Positions 1-10,965 of a DNA stretch of 64,000 bases are shown piece after piece. Below the pieces are notes generated by a model. It worked only from the letters and a program-made list of their open reading frames with translations, had not been told where the DNA came from and did no database searches. Within the stretch, counting starts at the first letter, position 1. Every line of letters begins with the position of its first letter. The DNA lies in contig NZ_JACCFE010000002.1 in assembly GCF_014256275.1 (NCBI RefSeq), positions 6,150,001 to 6,214,000 of the forward strand, read 5' to 3'. A program made the translations under genes and the position numbers. The DNA comes from Rhodococcus sp. 4CII (GTDB taxonomy: Bacteria > Actinomycetota > Actinomycetes > Mycobacteriales > Mycobacteriaceae).

Positions 1-214
1 CATGTGCTGCCGGCCCGAGTGCCGGTGGGAGAAGGGTTATATCGACATACTGTTGGGTCCTGAGAGAACACGCGAGTGTTTTTTCTTTCAGGAAAGTGAC
101 GATCCGGTTCGAATGTCAGGCAGACCGCATCATTTCGGTGGTGGGCATGGTGCTGGCGGGAGTTCGAGCGGGGTGTGTTGTTTGAGAACTGCACAGTGGA
201 CGCGAGCATCTTTG
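1..214 (+). other. 16S-23S internal transcribed spacer (3' part)
   Basis: This is spacer upstream of the 23S gene. No 16S 3' end (anti-Shine-Dalgarno CACCTCC) is visible, so 16S ends before the window. No tRNA is present in the spacer. The segment 191-204 is perfectly complementary to 3358-3371 beyond the 23S 3' end and would form the processing stalk cut by RNase III. Confidence 0.85.
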
Positions 215-3347
<3,133 letters not shown>

Positions 3348-3469
3348 AAAGAAGCTACGCGTCCACTGTGCGGTATCTGAAACAACACACGTTTCGGAGC
3401 AGACCACGAAGAACACCACCCATGGGTGGTGGGATCTTCGCCGATGTTCCGTGTGACAGTTTCATAGAG

Positions 3470-3588
3470 TTACGGCGGCCATAGCGGAGGGGAAACGCCC
3501 GGTCCCATTCCGAACCCGGAAGCTAAGCCCTCCAGCGCCGATGGTACTGCACCCGACAGGGTGTGGGAGAGTAGGACACCGCCGAACA
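3470..3588 (+). rRNA. rrf: 5S ribosomal RNA
   Basis: About 119 nt long, starting TTACGGCGGCCATAGCG and ending GGACACCGCCGAACA, the usual actinobacterial 5S form. The internal CCCATTCCGAACCCGGAAG block is typical. It follows 23S by about 120 bp and precedes a strong terminator hairpin. Confidence 0.95.
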
Positions 3589-3595
3589 TCCGTTA

Positions 3596-3630
3596 CCGAA
3601 AGCCCCCCAACACCGTTGGGGGGCTTTCGG
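3596..3630 (+). terminator. rrn operon terminator
   Basis: Perfect 15-bp inverted repeat (3596-3610 against 3616-3630) with a 5-nt loop, CACCG, directly after 5S. No long U-tract follows the stem, as is common in high-GC actinobacteria. It should also act on the PucR gene arriving from the other side. Confidence 0.9.
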
Positions 3631-3668
3631 CATTCCGGGGCATCGAATCGTGCGCACCACAACAGGTT

Positions 3669-5282
3669 TCACCGGCGATCGCCGCCGGCAAGGACCTGAA
3701 GTGCTCGGGCCGCCAGGTGAAGATTCAGGCGCGTGTCGACGCTCCGGAGGTCGCGTCCGGTCAGTTCGTGGATGCGGGACATCCGGTACCGCAAGGTGCT
3801 GCGGTGGATCCGGAGGGCCTGTGCGGTTTCGTCGTACTTGCCGCCGCATTCGAGATATTGGGCCAGCGTGGCAGTCATGGTGCTCCGGTGCTCCCGGTCG
3901 TAGTCGAGGAGCGGTCCGAGCCATTCCTGGACGAACGCCTCGACGTCGCCGGTGCTGCTGTGCGAATCGAGGATGCGGTAGACGCCGAGGTCGTCGAACA
4001 GTGCCACTCCGCGGGGTGACAGCGACTGTTTCCGGATTTCGAGCGCACGCGTCGCGTGGGTGTGCGAACTGGGCAGACTGCTGGGTGAGCTGCATTCGGA
4101 GCCGACACCGACCACCCCGACGGCGGGCCCGAGTGCCTTCTCCAACGCTCCGAAGAGGGTGTTCACGTCGGTCCTCGCGTCTACGACGGCGGTAAGAACC
4201 TTGGGTCGGGTGTCGTTGCCGTGGACGAGCAGGGCTGCGGAATCGCTCGACGCGAGGTGACGTCGGAACGCGTCGGCCACGGATTCGACGGGTGTGTCCG
4301 GGCTCCACTGGACCACCACGACGCGCTGCGGTGTGTGCAGGTCGTACCCGAGCGCGTCGGCCCGTGAGTACGCGCTGTCGTCGTCGGTCCCCGCGAGCAG
4401 GTCGGCTCCCAGGTCGCGGCTGAGCCGCGCCTCCGTTTCGGCGAGGGACCTGCGGTGCGACATGTCCACGGCGAGGACGGTCGCGGCGTACTCGAGGGCG
4501 AAGGTGTGCAAGTCGGTGGCCCGATGGTCCGGGTCGGACAGGTACAGGATTCCGAGGAGCGTCTTGCCGGGCCGGACCATCTGCACGATCCGGTTGTCGT
4601 CGCGCAGAGGACGTCCCTCCGTCGTGGCGCGGCGAATGAGGTCGACGCGGTTCCGGCCGCCGACCTTGCGGTACTTGGGGGGTCTGTCAGTGCCGGCCCA
4701 GACTCGAAGATTGCCGAAGGCGTCCTCGATCCCGACCGCGAGTCCGGTCAGCTGGCGGAGGGTCTCGGCGATGGCGGACTCGTCGCCGCCGGCGGCGACG
4801 AGGCCGCCGAACGACCGATGGATCTTCGCTTCCTGCTCCAGCCGCTGCGCCCGGGCCGTGATCGTGGCGATGTCCTCCGCAGCCTCGAGCAGTTGCCGCT
4901 CCTGGGTGGCGGCCCGCCCTCGCATCGATGTGGCGCGCAGGGCTGAGCCCGTGTGCTGAATCAGTAACTCGAGCAGTGTGGCCTGCAACGGGGTCGGCGG
5001 GTAGTCGGCCCGCAGAGTCAGCGACACCGGCCTGGACCACGAATCGTCGAGCAGGACGCGATGCCGCCAGACGTCGCCGTCGTCGTGGAGGTCGCCCGTC
5101 ACCGCCGATGCGGGCTCCACCGTGAAGGGGCCGAGTTCGGGGAGTGCGTCCACCATCAGGGCGAGGATCTCGTCCCGGTTTCCGCAGTCGTGCATGTGCG
5201 CGGTGACGGACAGCACCGCGCACAGGTTCGCCGCCCGCGGTGTGTGATCCACCCTCGGGTCTGGGGCTGCATCCACATCCAT
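3669..5282 (-). CDS. PucR/CdaR-family transcriptional regulator
   Basis: A 537-residue protein. The N-terminal half looks like a sensory (GAF-like) region, followed by a CdaR/GGDEF-like middle domain and a C-terminal PucR helix-turn-helix at about residues 465-525. The HTH contains YDETAQALRIHRSTLRYRM, the family's hallmark. Such proteins usually control degradation or transport genes, but the ligand cannot be read from sequence. It is divergent from the zinc-finger gene, sharing a 141-bp intergenic region that may hold its operator. It ends close to the rrn terminator. In M. tuberculosis, ogt and alkA lie between rrf and the cyclase genes, so this gene is part of a local replacement. Confidence 0.85.
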   Translation of the reverse strand: MDVDAAPDPRVDHTPRAANLCAVLSVTAHMHDCGNRDEILALMVDALPELGPFTVEPASAVTGDLHDDGDVWRHRVLLDDSWSRPVSLTLRADYPPTPLQATLLELLIQHTGSALRATSMRGRAATQERQLLEAAEDIATITARAQRLEQEAKIHRSFGGLVAAGGDESAIAETLRQLTGLAVGIEDAFGNLRVWAGTDRPPKYRKVGGRNRVDLIRRATTEGRPLRDDNRIVQMVRPGKTLLGILYLSDPDHRATDLHTFALEYAATVLAVDMSHRRSLAETEARLSRDLGADLLAGTDDDSAYSRADALGYDLHTPQRVVVVQWSPDTPVESVADAFRRHLASSDSAALLVHGNDTRPKVLTAVVDARTDVNTLFGALEKALGPAVGVVGVGSECSSPSSLPSSHTHATRALEIRKQSLSPRGVALFDDLGVYRILDSHSSTGDVEAFVQEWLGPLLDYDREHRSTMTATLAQYLECGGKYDETAQALRIHRSTLRYRMSRIHELTGRDLRSVDTRLNLHLAARALQVLAGGDRR

Positions 5283-5423
5283 GGCATGGAACTACCCCGT
5301 TTTGCGCTGTCGAAACCGGGACGCTGTCCGGAGAGGCCGGATTCCGGGGGATTCTTTCGTTCCGTGGTGACCATGTGGCGACGCGCGTCAACCGCCAACC
5401 TTGGTAACTGAGGGGTGGCAAAT

Positions 5424-5798
5424 ATGACCCGATCCAGTAACTGGCACGATCCCGACCTGAACATGATTCGCGATGTCGTCGCACATACGTCGGACGGGTG
5501 CGAGGGCTGTCTCGCACTCGGTACCCGCTGGGAGCACCTGATGTTGTGCCTGACGTGCGGCTATGTCGGATGCAGCGATGCGTCACCGATGAGACACGCG
5601 AGACACCACGCCGAGCGCAGCGGTCACCCGATCGTCCAGTCGCTCCACGCGGGGGACAACTGGCGCTGGTGCTTCGTGCACGACGTCCAGATCTGCACGC
5701 CGTACCCGGCGACCGGGGCCCGAGTGGTCGCGCCGAGCCTGGTCCCCGGACCGTCGGAGGACGTCAGGCACGGTCTCCGTATCGCGCGATCGCAGTAA
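5424..5798 (+). CDS. UBP-type zinc-finger protein
   Basis: A small protein (124 residues from ATG 5424) with the UBP-type zinc-finger pattern: CEGC, then WEHLMLC, CGYVGC and HARHHAERSGHP. In eukaryotes this fold binds the free C-terminus of ubiquitin. Bacterial stand-alone versions are widespread and their role is unknown to me. ATG 5424 is preferred over in-frame GTG 5415 because AGGGG at 5411-5415 sits at ribosome-binding distance from the ATG. It is divergent from the PucR regulator and followed by a TetR gene on the same strand. Confidence 0.82.
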   Translation: MTRSSNWHDPDLNMIRDVVAHTSDGCEGCLALGTRWEHLMLCLTCGYVGCSDASPMRHARHHAERSGHPIVQSLHAGDNWRWCFVHDVQICTPYPATGARVVAPSLVPGPSEDVRHGLRIARSQ

Positions 5799-5805
5799 CG
5801 ATCGC
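5786..5805 (+). terminator. small hairpin over the zinc-finger gene stop codon
   Basis: Two 7-bp arms, GCGATCG and CGATCGC, enclose CAGTAA, which includes the TAA stop. It is short and lacks a U-tract, so it is only a weak terminator candidate. Confidence 0.35.
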
Positions 5806-5874
5806 CGCAGCAGCGACGCGACGCCGCCCCGTCGCGGGCGGAGTTGTTCCCGGGTGCCGTGGGAAGATCTCGGC

Positions 5875-6657
5875 ATGGGTAAAAGCGCGACGCCGCAGGG
5901 CGATCCAGCCCGCACCATGGAGCTGTTGTGGGGTGGCGGCAGTGCACCGATCTCGCGCCCCCGCGAGGGGAAAACCGGCCTGACACTGGACCGTATCGTC
6001 GACGCCGCCGTTGCCGTCGCGGACGCGGAAGGGCTGGACGCCGTCTCGATGCGACGGCTGGCGGCCGAACTCGGCACCGGCGCGATGTCGCTGTACACAC
6101 ACGTGCCGGGAAAGTCGGAGCTCGTCGAGGTGATGCTCGATCGCGCCCTCGCAACACTCGATCCGGCGGAGCACACCGATAGAGTGTGGCGGGAGCGACT
6201 CACGGATGCCGCCCGCGACTACTTCCAGCTGTTGTGTGCGCACCCGTGGATGCTCGGCGTCGTCGCACTGAGCCGGCCGGTTCTCGGACCGGGTGGGATG
6301 GCCAAGTACGAACGGGAACTGCGCGCGGTCGAGGGCCTGGGACTTTCGGACATCGACATGGACTCCGTCGTCACGCTGCTGGATAGTTTCGTCGTTGGGG
6401 CGGCGCGGGCCGCGGTGGACGCGGCAGCGCTCGCCGCCCAGGGCGAGGTGGACAGTGAATGGTGGCGGAACATCGCTCCGCATTTCGAGAAGGTCTTCGA
6501 TCCCGACAGGTTTCCGCTGGCCGCTCGGGTGGGAACCTCGGCGGGCGAGTACCACAACGCCGCGTTCACTCCGGCACACGCATTCGAATTCGGGCTCGCC
6601 CGGCTACTCGACGGAGTCGGCGCCCTCATCGTCGACGGCGGAACCGGCGCCCATTAG
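5875..6657 (+). CDS. TetR/AcrR-family transcriptional regulator
   Basis: About 260 residues. The N-terminal HTH (LDRIVDAAVAVADAEGLDAVSMRRLAAELG, split here only by the recognition turn, then GAMSLYTHV) is a classic TetR DNA-binding domain. The long C-terminal half resembles the tetracycline-repressor-type ligand domain. ATG 5875 is chosen over GTG 5854 because GGGAAGAT lies about 8 nt upstream. The 3' end overlaps the convergent adenylate-cyclase gene by 54 bp (6604-6657), unusually deep for this region. No target is evident; the cyclase and zinc-finger genes are the only close neighbours. Confidence 0.85.
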   Translation: MGKSATPQGDPARTMELLWGGGSAPISRPREGKTGLTLDRIVDAAVAVADAEGLDAVSMRRLAAELGTGAMSLYTHVPGKSELVEVMLDRALATLDPAEHTDRVWRERLTDAARDYFQLLCAHPWMLGVVALSRPVLGPGGMAKYERELRAVEGLGLSDIDMDSVVTLLDSFVVGAARAAVDAAALAAQGEVDSEWWRNIAPHFEKVFDPDRFPLAARVGTSAGEYHNAAFTPAHAFEFGLARLLDGVGALIVDGGTGAH

Positions 6658-8205
6658 TTCGGCGGGAATCGCCAGCGTGGTCGGCTCGTTACGCCCGCGC
6701 AGGGTGACGGTGTCCGTGAGTTTCCACTGCTTGCGTTCGTTCTCGGCGGCGGAATCGATCGCGCGCTGCGACGCGACGACGTGCCCGGCGACGTTCTTGG
6801 CGAGCTCGGACAGTCTCGCCGCCTCGTTGACGGGATCGCCGATCACCGTGTATTCGAAACGTTCGTGTGCGCCGACGTTCCCGGCCACGGCCCGGCCCGC
6901 GGCCACGCCGATCCCCGCGTCGCACTCCGGCACCTCGGCCGAGAGGCGTTCGCGCAGTGCCCTAGCCGCGGAGAGGGCGGCGCCGGCATGATCGTCGAGA
7001 GCGACGGGCGCCCCGAAGATGGCGAGCGCCGCGTCGCCCTCGAACTTGTTGACGAACCCGCCCCGCCGGTCGACCTCGTCGACGACCACGTCGAAGAAGC
7101 GATTGAGCAGGTCCACGACCTCCGCCGGTGACCGGGTGGCTGCGATCGTGGTGGATCCGATGATGTCGACGAACAGCACCGCCACATCCCGTTCCTCCCC
7201 GCCGAGTTCGGGATGGTGGCGGAGCGCCTGGGAGGCCACCTCCTGCCCGACGTGGCGACCGAACAGGTCGCGGATCCGCTCGCGTTCGCGCAGTCCCTCC
7301 GCCATCCGGTTGAACCCGGTCTGCAATGCGCCGAGTTCGGTCCCGTCGTACACGACGACCTCGGCGTCGAGGTCGCCCTCCGCCACCTTCGCCATGCCCT
7401 GCGACACCGAGCGGATCGGCGCCTCGGTGGCCCGCACGCTGATCACGACCAGCAGGAGTCCGAAGAGCAGGATCACCCCGCCGAGCGCGAGGATCGACAC
7501 CGCGAGGCTGGTCGGGCTCGCGGGGCGGATGAAACTGAAGATCGCGATGAGCATCAGCCCCAGCACAGGAACGCCGGTTCCGAGTATCCACGCCAGTGCC
7601 GTGCGACCGGTGATGCCGAGTGTGCGGCGGGGGCGCGGTCCGTCGGATCCGAGTGCCCGCGCGGCGATGGGGCGGAGCGCGAATTCCGTCAACAGGTAAC
7701 AGAATGCGCAGACCGTGATCCCCGCCAGGGCGATCGTGAACGCGACCTTCGGGATGGTCTGGGGATCGATGATGCCGTACAGCGTGGTGAAGAAGATCAA
7801 TCCGATGCCCCACAGCGCCGCCTGGACCCGGGTCAGGCGCCACGGTGCGCGAAACGCGGCCGCCCGGTCGCGGTCGGTGGGCTCGCCGTCCTCCGTCGCC
7901 CACCGCAGATCCGACACCAACCGCTTGGTGCCCCAGGTCACTCCGATCAACACCGCGCACAGCACGAACACCGGCACCGCGACGAAGTTCGCGATCGTGA
8001 ACTCGCTCGTCCACACGCTCGGGCCCGGGACGACGATGCTGACGAGCAGGGAAGTGATCAGCGCGCCGACGAGATTGGTGAACACCAGCGGGGCGGTCAG
8101 CAGCAATTGGACACGGATGCGGCGCCGGCGCGGACTCTCGTCGGGCGATCCGAGCAACCACGATCCCAGCGGGGCGACGGATCGGCGAGGGCTGCGCATA
8201 GTCAT
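6604..8205 (-). CDS. membrane class III adenylate cyclase with HAMP domain
   Basis: A 533-residue protein like the Rv1318c/Rv1319c/Rv1320c group. About six membrane helices occupy residues 30-250, a HAMP linker about 255-310, and the catalytic domain about 340-500. Catalytic features visible are metal-binding Asp in FVDIIGST and FEGDAALAIFG, substrate-recognising Lys in NKFEGD, Asp in YTVIGDPVNEAARL, and the Asn/Arg pair of NEAAR. All are intact, so it should make cAMP from ATP. One cyclase is present where M. tuberculosis has three. It is convergent with the TetR gene and divergent from nucS, only 36 bp away. A cAMP-phosphodiesterase-like gene lies 28 kb downstream. Confidence 0.9.
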   Translation of the reverse strand: MTMRSPRRSVAPLGSWLLGSPDESPRRRRIRVQLLLTAPLVFTNLVGALITSLLVSIVVPGPSVWTSEFTIANFVAVPVFVLCAVLIGVTWGTKRLVSDLRWATEDGEPTDRDRAAAFRAPWRLTRVQAALWGIGLIFFTTLYGIIDPQTIPKVAFTIALAGITVCAFCYLLTEFALRPIAARALGSDGPRPRRTLGITGRTALAWILGTGVPVLGLMLIAIFSFIRPASPTSLAVSILALGGVILLFGLLLVVISVRATEAPIRSVSQGMAKVAEGDLDAEVVVYDGTELGALQTGFNRMAEGLRERERIRDLFGRHVGQEVASQALRHHPELGGEERDVAVLFVDIIGSTTIAATRSPAEVVDLLNRFFDVVVDEVDRRGGFVNKFEGDAALAIFGAPVALDDHAGAALSAARALRERLSAEVPECDAGIGVAAGRAVAGNVGAHERFEYTVIGDPVNEAARLSELAKNVAGHVVASQRAIDSAAENERKQWKLTDTVTLRGRNEPTTLAIPAELMGAGSAVDDEGADSVE

Positions 8206-8241
8206 TCGAGACTAGTCGGGGCGATCCCTTAGGGTGGGCGG

Positions 8242-8916
8242 GTGCGCCTAGTGATTGCCCGATGCAGAGTCGACTACGTGGGCCGCTTGACGGCACATCT
8301 GCCCACCGCCCGTCGTCTGTTGCTGATCAAGTCCGACGGCTCGGTGAGCATCCACGCCGACGACCGTGCCTACAAGCCGCTCAACTGGATGTCGCCGCCG
8401 TGCTGGCTCGTCGAGGACTCCGCCGAGGATGCGGAAGCCCTGTGGGTGGTGACCAACAAGGCCGGCGAGGAACTGCGGATCACCATCGAGGAGATCGAGC
8501 ACGACTCCAGCCACGAGCTCGGCGTCGATCCCGGGCTTGTCAAGGACGGTGTCGAGGCACACCTGCAGGAACTGCTCGCCGAGCACGTCGAAACCCTCGG
8601 CAGCGGTTACACGCTCGTCCGGCGCGAATACATGACCGCGATCGGTCCCGTGGATCTGCTGTGCCGGAATGCCGACGGCGCGTCCGTCGCTGTGGAGATC
8701 AAACGCCGGGGCGACATCGACGGTGTCGAACAACTCACGCGGTACCTGGAACTGCTCAACCGGGATCCGCTGCTGGCCCCGGTGAGCGGCGTCTTCGCCG
8801 CCCAGCAGATCAAGCCGCAGGCCAAAACGCTTGCCACCGACCGTGGAATCCGGTGCCTGGTGCTCGACTACGAGGCGCTGCGCGGCACCGAGAGCACCGA
8901 GTTCCGGCTCTTCTGA
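8242..8916 (+). CDS. nucS: endonuclease NucS (EndoMS mismatch endonuclease)
   Basis: A 224-residue RecB-like nuclease that makes double-strand cuts at mismatches. It supplies mismatch repair in actinobacteria that lack MutS/MutL. The C-terminal catalytic core is visible as GPVDLLCR (D138) and VAVEIKRRG (E152, K154), with the spacing known for the family. The N-terminal half, including RAYKPLNWMSPPCW, is the DNA-binding/dimerisation domain. GTG 8242 is chosen because the protein then starts in register with mycobacterial NucS. The C-terminal tail ends in a short phenylalanine-containing segment, consistent with a sliding-clamp contact, though I cannot confirm that. Confidence 0.95.
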   Translation: MRLVIARCRVDYVGRLTAHLPTARRLLLIKSDGSVSIHADDRAYKPLNWMSPPCWLVEDSAEDAEALWVVTNKAGEELRITIEEIEHDSSHELGVDPGLVKDGVEAHLQELLAEHVETLGSGYTLVRREYMTAIGPVDLLCRNADGASVAVEIKRRGDIDGVEQLTRYLELLNRDPLLAPVSGVFAAQQIKPQAKTLATDRGIRCLVLDYEALRGTESTEFRLF

Positions 8917-8932
8917 GGCCTAGGCTGAATCC

Positions 8933-9259
8933 GTGCCCCGTCGTAAACCGCAGCGGAAGAACACGCGCCGCAGTGCGCCCACGGACAACTCCGAGGGGTC
9001 GCTGTTCGGAAGCGCGCTGATGCGTCAGGAATCCGGCCCGGCAGGCGATGCGGACGAGAGCTACATCGTGCGCACCGTCCCCGGGGCCCGGGCGACCAAG
9101 TCCTACCGGTGCCCCGGCTGCGATCACGACATCCGGCCGGGCGTCGCCCACCTCGTCACATGGCCAGCCGAATACGGCGGAGCCGAGGATCGGCGGCACT
9201 GGCACACCGGGTGCTGGTCGGGACGCAGCACCCGGGGCCTGACGCGCAGGTGGTCCTAG
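8933..9259 (+). CDS. conserved small zinc-ribbon-like protein
   Basis: About 108 residues. The first 45 are basic and polar and look disordered. The second half has CPGC about 35 residues before HWHTGCW, a likely Cys/His zinc site. It follows nucS by 16 bp on the same strand and keeps that position in related actinobacteria as I recall, so a link to DNA repair is plausible but unproven. Its stop shares the tetranucleotide CTAG (9256-9259) with the stop of the convergent DivIVA-domain gene. Confidence 0.75.
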   Translation: MPRRKPQRKNTRRSAPTDNSEGSLFGSALMRQESGPAGDADESYIVRTVPGARATKSYRCPGCDHDIRPGVAHLVTWPAEYGGAEDRRHWHTGCWSGRSTRGLTRRWS

Positions 9260-10341
9260 CTTCCCGTCTTCACGGTTCGCTGATCTGCCGGGCGAGGGGC
9301 CGGATTCTTCTCGACAGTTGTCAGTACCGCCGTGTCCTCGTCGGAGTTGTCCGACTCGCCCTCGGACTTCTTCTCGGACTCGTTCGGCGCGTTCTTCCGG
9401 TCTGCGGCGGCGCCCGGCTTCGTGTTCGCGTTCTTGTTCTCGTTCGAGCGCTGCTCGGAGTTCGACGACGCTGCGTCGGGCTGCGCGTCGAGGAGTTCGC
9501 TCTCGCGGTTGACCGACGCCAGCATCGCGGGAACGGAATCGAGCTGTCCCCGAATTCCCAAGAGCTGCGCCAGGATCCGGCCGCGGAGCACTCGCAGTTC
9601 CTCCGCCAGTTCCTTGGCGTGCGCGATCTTGCGCTCCGACTGGTCGGTGGCCGCCTGCAGTCTGCGCTCCGCCTCGTGGGTGGCGTCGGCGAGCCGACGA
9701 TGCGCCTCCGCCTTGCTGGTGGCCTCGAGCTCGTTGACCGCGGTGATCGTCTTCTGGCGACGCTCGGACATCGCGAGGTCGAAGTCTTCCTGCACCTGCG
9801 AGCGGCGCAGTTCGGCTTCGGCAGCGAGCCGGTCGCGCTCGGCCTGGGCGGCCTCGACGATCTTCGCCGCCTCCGTGCGGGCCTTGGCCATGGTCTGCTC
9901 GTGCTGGATCTCGAGAGCGCTGCGGCGGTCTTCGAGTTCCGCGACCAGCGACTCGTACTGGCCGCGGAGCTGCGCGCCTTCCTGCTCGGCGACGGAGATC
10001 ATCTCGGCGGCGTCGGCCTCGGCCTTGGCCCGCACCTCGGACGCTTCGTCCGACGCGAGACGGAGCATGCGCGAGATGCGGTCGCTCATCCCCTCCGCGG
10101 TGGTGGGAGGGACGGACAGGCGGTCGACGTCCTTGCGGAGATCGTCGATCTCGTCGCGCGCGTCGTCGAGCTGCTTGGCGAGGTCCCGCGCCTGCGCCGC
10201 CGCGGCGTCGCGGTCGGCGGCAGTGACGCGGAGCTCGGCGTCGAATCGCTCGAAGTAGTTGCGTACCTCGTCCCGGTCGAATCCCTTACGCACGGTGGAA
10301 AAGGGAAGGGGGATCGAACCACGGTCCTGCTCGTTTACCAT
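9256..10341 (-). CDS. DivIVA-domain coiled-coil protein
   Basis: About 361 residues. An N-terminal DivIVA-like segment (FSTVRKGFDRDEVRNYFERFD) is followed by a long Ala/Glu/Arg-rich coiled coil to about residue 290, then a hydrophilic Asn/Glu/Ser tail. Proteins of this build organise polar growth or division sites (Wag31 relatives), but this one is not Wag31 itself. ATG 10341 is preferred over an in-frame TTG 9 nt upstream. It is convergent with the zinc-ribbon gene (4-bp overlap). The next gene upstream on this strand is the methylmalonyl-CoA epimerase. Confidence 0.75.
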   Translation of the reverse strand: MVNEQDRGSIPLPFSTVRKGFDRDEVRNYFERFDAELRVTAADRDAAAAQARDLAKQLDDARDEIDDLRKDVDRLSVPPTTAEGMSDRISRMLRLASDEASEVRAKAEADAAEMISVAEQEGAQLRGQYESLVAELEDRRSALEIQHEQTMAKARTEAAKIVEAAQAERDRLAAEAELRRSQVQEDFDLAMSERRQKTITAVNELEATSKAEAHRRLADATHEAERRLQAATDQSERKIAHAKELAEELRVLRGRILAQLLGIRGQLDSVPAMLASVNRESELLDAQPDAASSNSEQRSNENKNANTKPGAAADRKNAPNESEKKSEGESDNSDEDTAVLTTVEKNPAPRPADQRTVKTGS

Positions 10342-10396
10342 GGCCGCCAATCTACCTGGGCAAAGTAGAACTTGTCTCTGCGCCTGGTGCCCGGCG

Positions 10397-10870
10397 CTAG
10401 TGGCTCGCCGCGGGCTCCACCAGTTCGACGAGAACGCCGCCCGCGTCCTTCGGGTGCACGAAGTTGATGCGCGAATCTGCGGTTCCCCGGCGGGGAGCGT
10501 CGTAGAGCAGCCGGACGCCGCGCTCGCGCAGCTGAGCCGAAATGGCGTCGATGTCCGTGACGCGGTACGCGAGCTGCTGCAGGCCGGGACCGCTGCGGTC
10601 GATGAACTTGGCGATCGTCGAGTTCTCGTTCAACGGTGCGAGCAGTTGCAGCGCGGTGCTGCCGGCGGGAGAGCCGACGACGCTCAGCATCGCTTCGCGC
10701 ACGCCCTGCTCTTCGTTCACCTCTTCGTGCGTCGACACCATGCCGAGGTGTTCGGAGTACCACGCGATGGCGGCGTCGAGGTCGGGAACGGCGATGCCGA
10801 CGTGGTCGATGGCGGTCACCAGGTCCGAGGACAGTGGGGACGTGGTCTGAGTGGGGGAGGACTGTGTCAT
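10397..10870 (-). CDS. mce: methylmalonyl-CoA epimerase
   Basis: A 157-residue VOC-fold enzyme that interconverts (S)- and (R)-methylmalonyl-CoA in propionyl-CoA metabolism. Metal-ligand landmarks are AIDHVGIAVPDLDAAIAWY near the start, QQLAYRV in the middle and VLVELVEP at the end. It corresponds to Rv1322A. It is divergent from the thiolase gene across a 95-bp gap carrying a palindrome. In Rhodococcus, propionyl-CoA from odd-chain fatty acids, sterols and branched amino acids would feed it. Confidence 0.9.
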   Translation of the reverse strand: MTQSSPTQTTSPLSSDLVTAIDHVGIAVPDLDAAIAWYSEHLGMVSTHEEVNEEQGVREAMLSVVGSPAGSTALQLLAPLNENSTIAKFIDRSGPGLQQLAYRVTDIDAISAQLRERGVRLLYDAPRRGTADSRINFVHPKDAGGVLVELVEPAASH

Positions 10871-10886
10871 GGTCCCGACGTTAGCG

Positions 10887-10901
10887 CTACCGTTTCGGTA
10901 G
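10887..10901. promoter_or_regulatory. palindrome between mce and fadA4
   Basis: CTACCG-TTT-CGGTAG, with perfect 6-bp arms and a 3-nt spacer, lies 16 bp from the mce start and 65 bp from the fadA4 start. Outer GACG/CGTC bases extend the symmetry. The position fits an operator controlling both divergent genes, for example of a TetR-type regulator. No cognate regulator can be named. Confidence 0.45.
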
Positions 10902-10965
10902 TTCTCGTCGGGATGTGACTTCGGTCGCCCGGCACCTGTCCATTCGTTCGCACGCGGAGGAAATC

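Noticed and set aside
9109..10368. 419-codon plus-strand frame over the DivIVA-domain gene
   Set aside because: Antisense to a coiled-coil gene whose regular codon pattern opens the other strand; Leu/Gly/Arg-rich and without homology.
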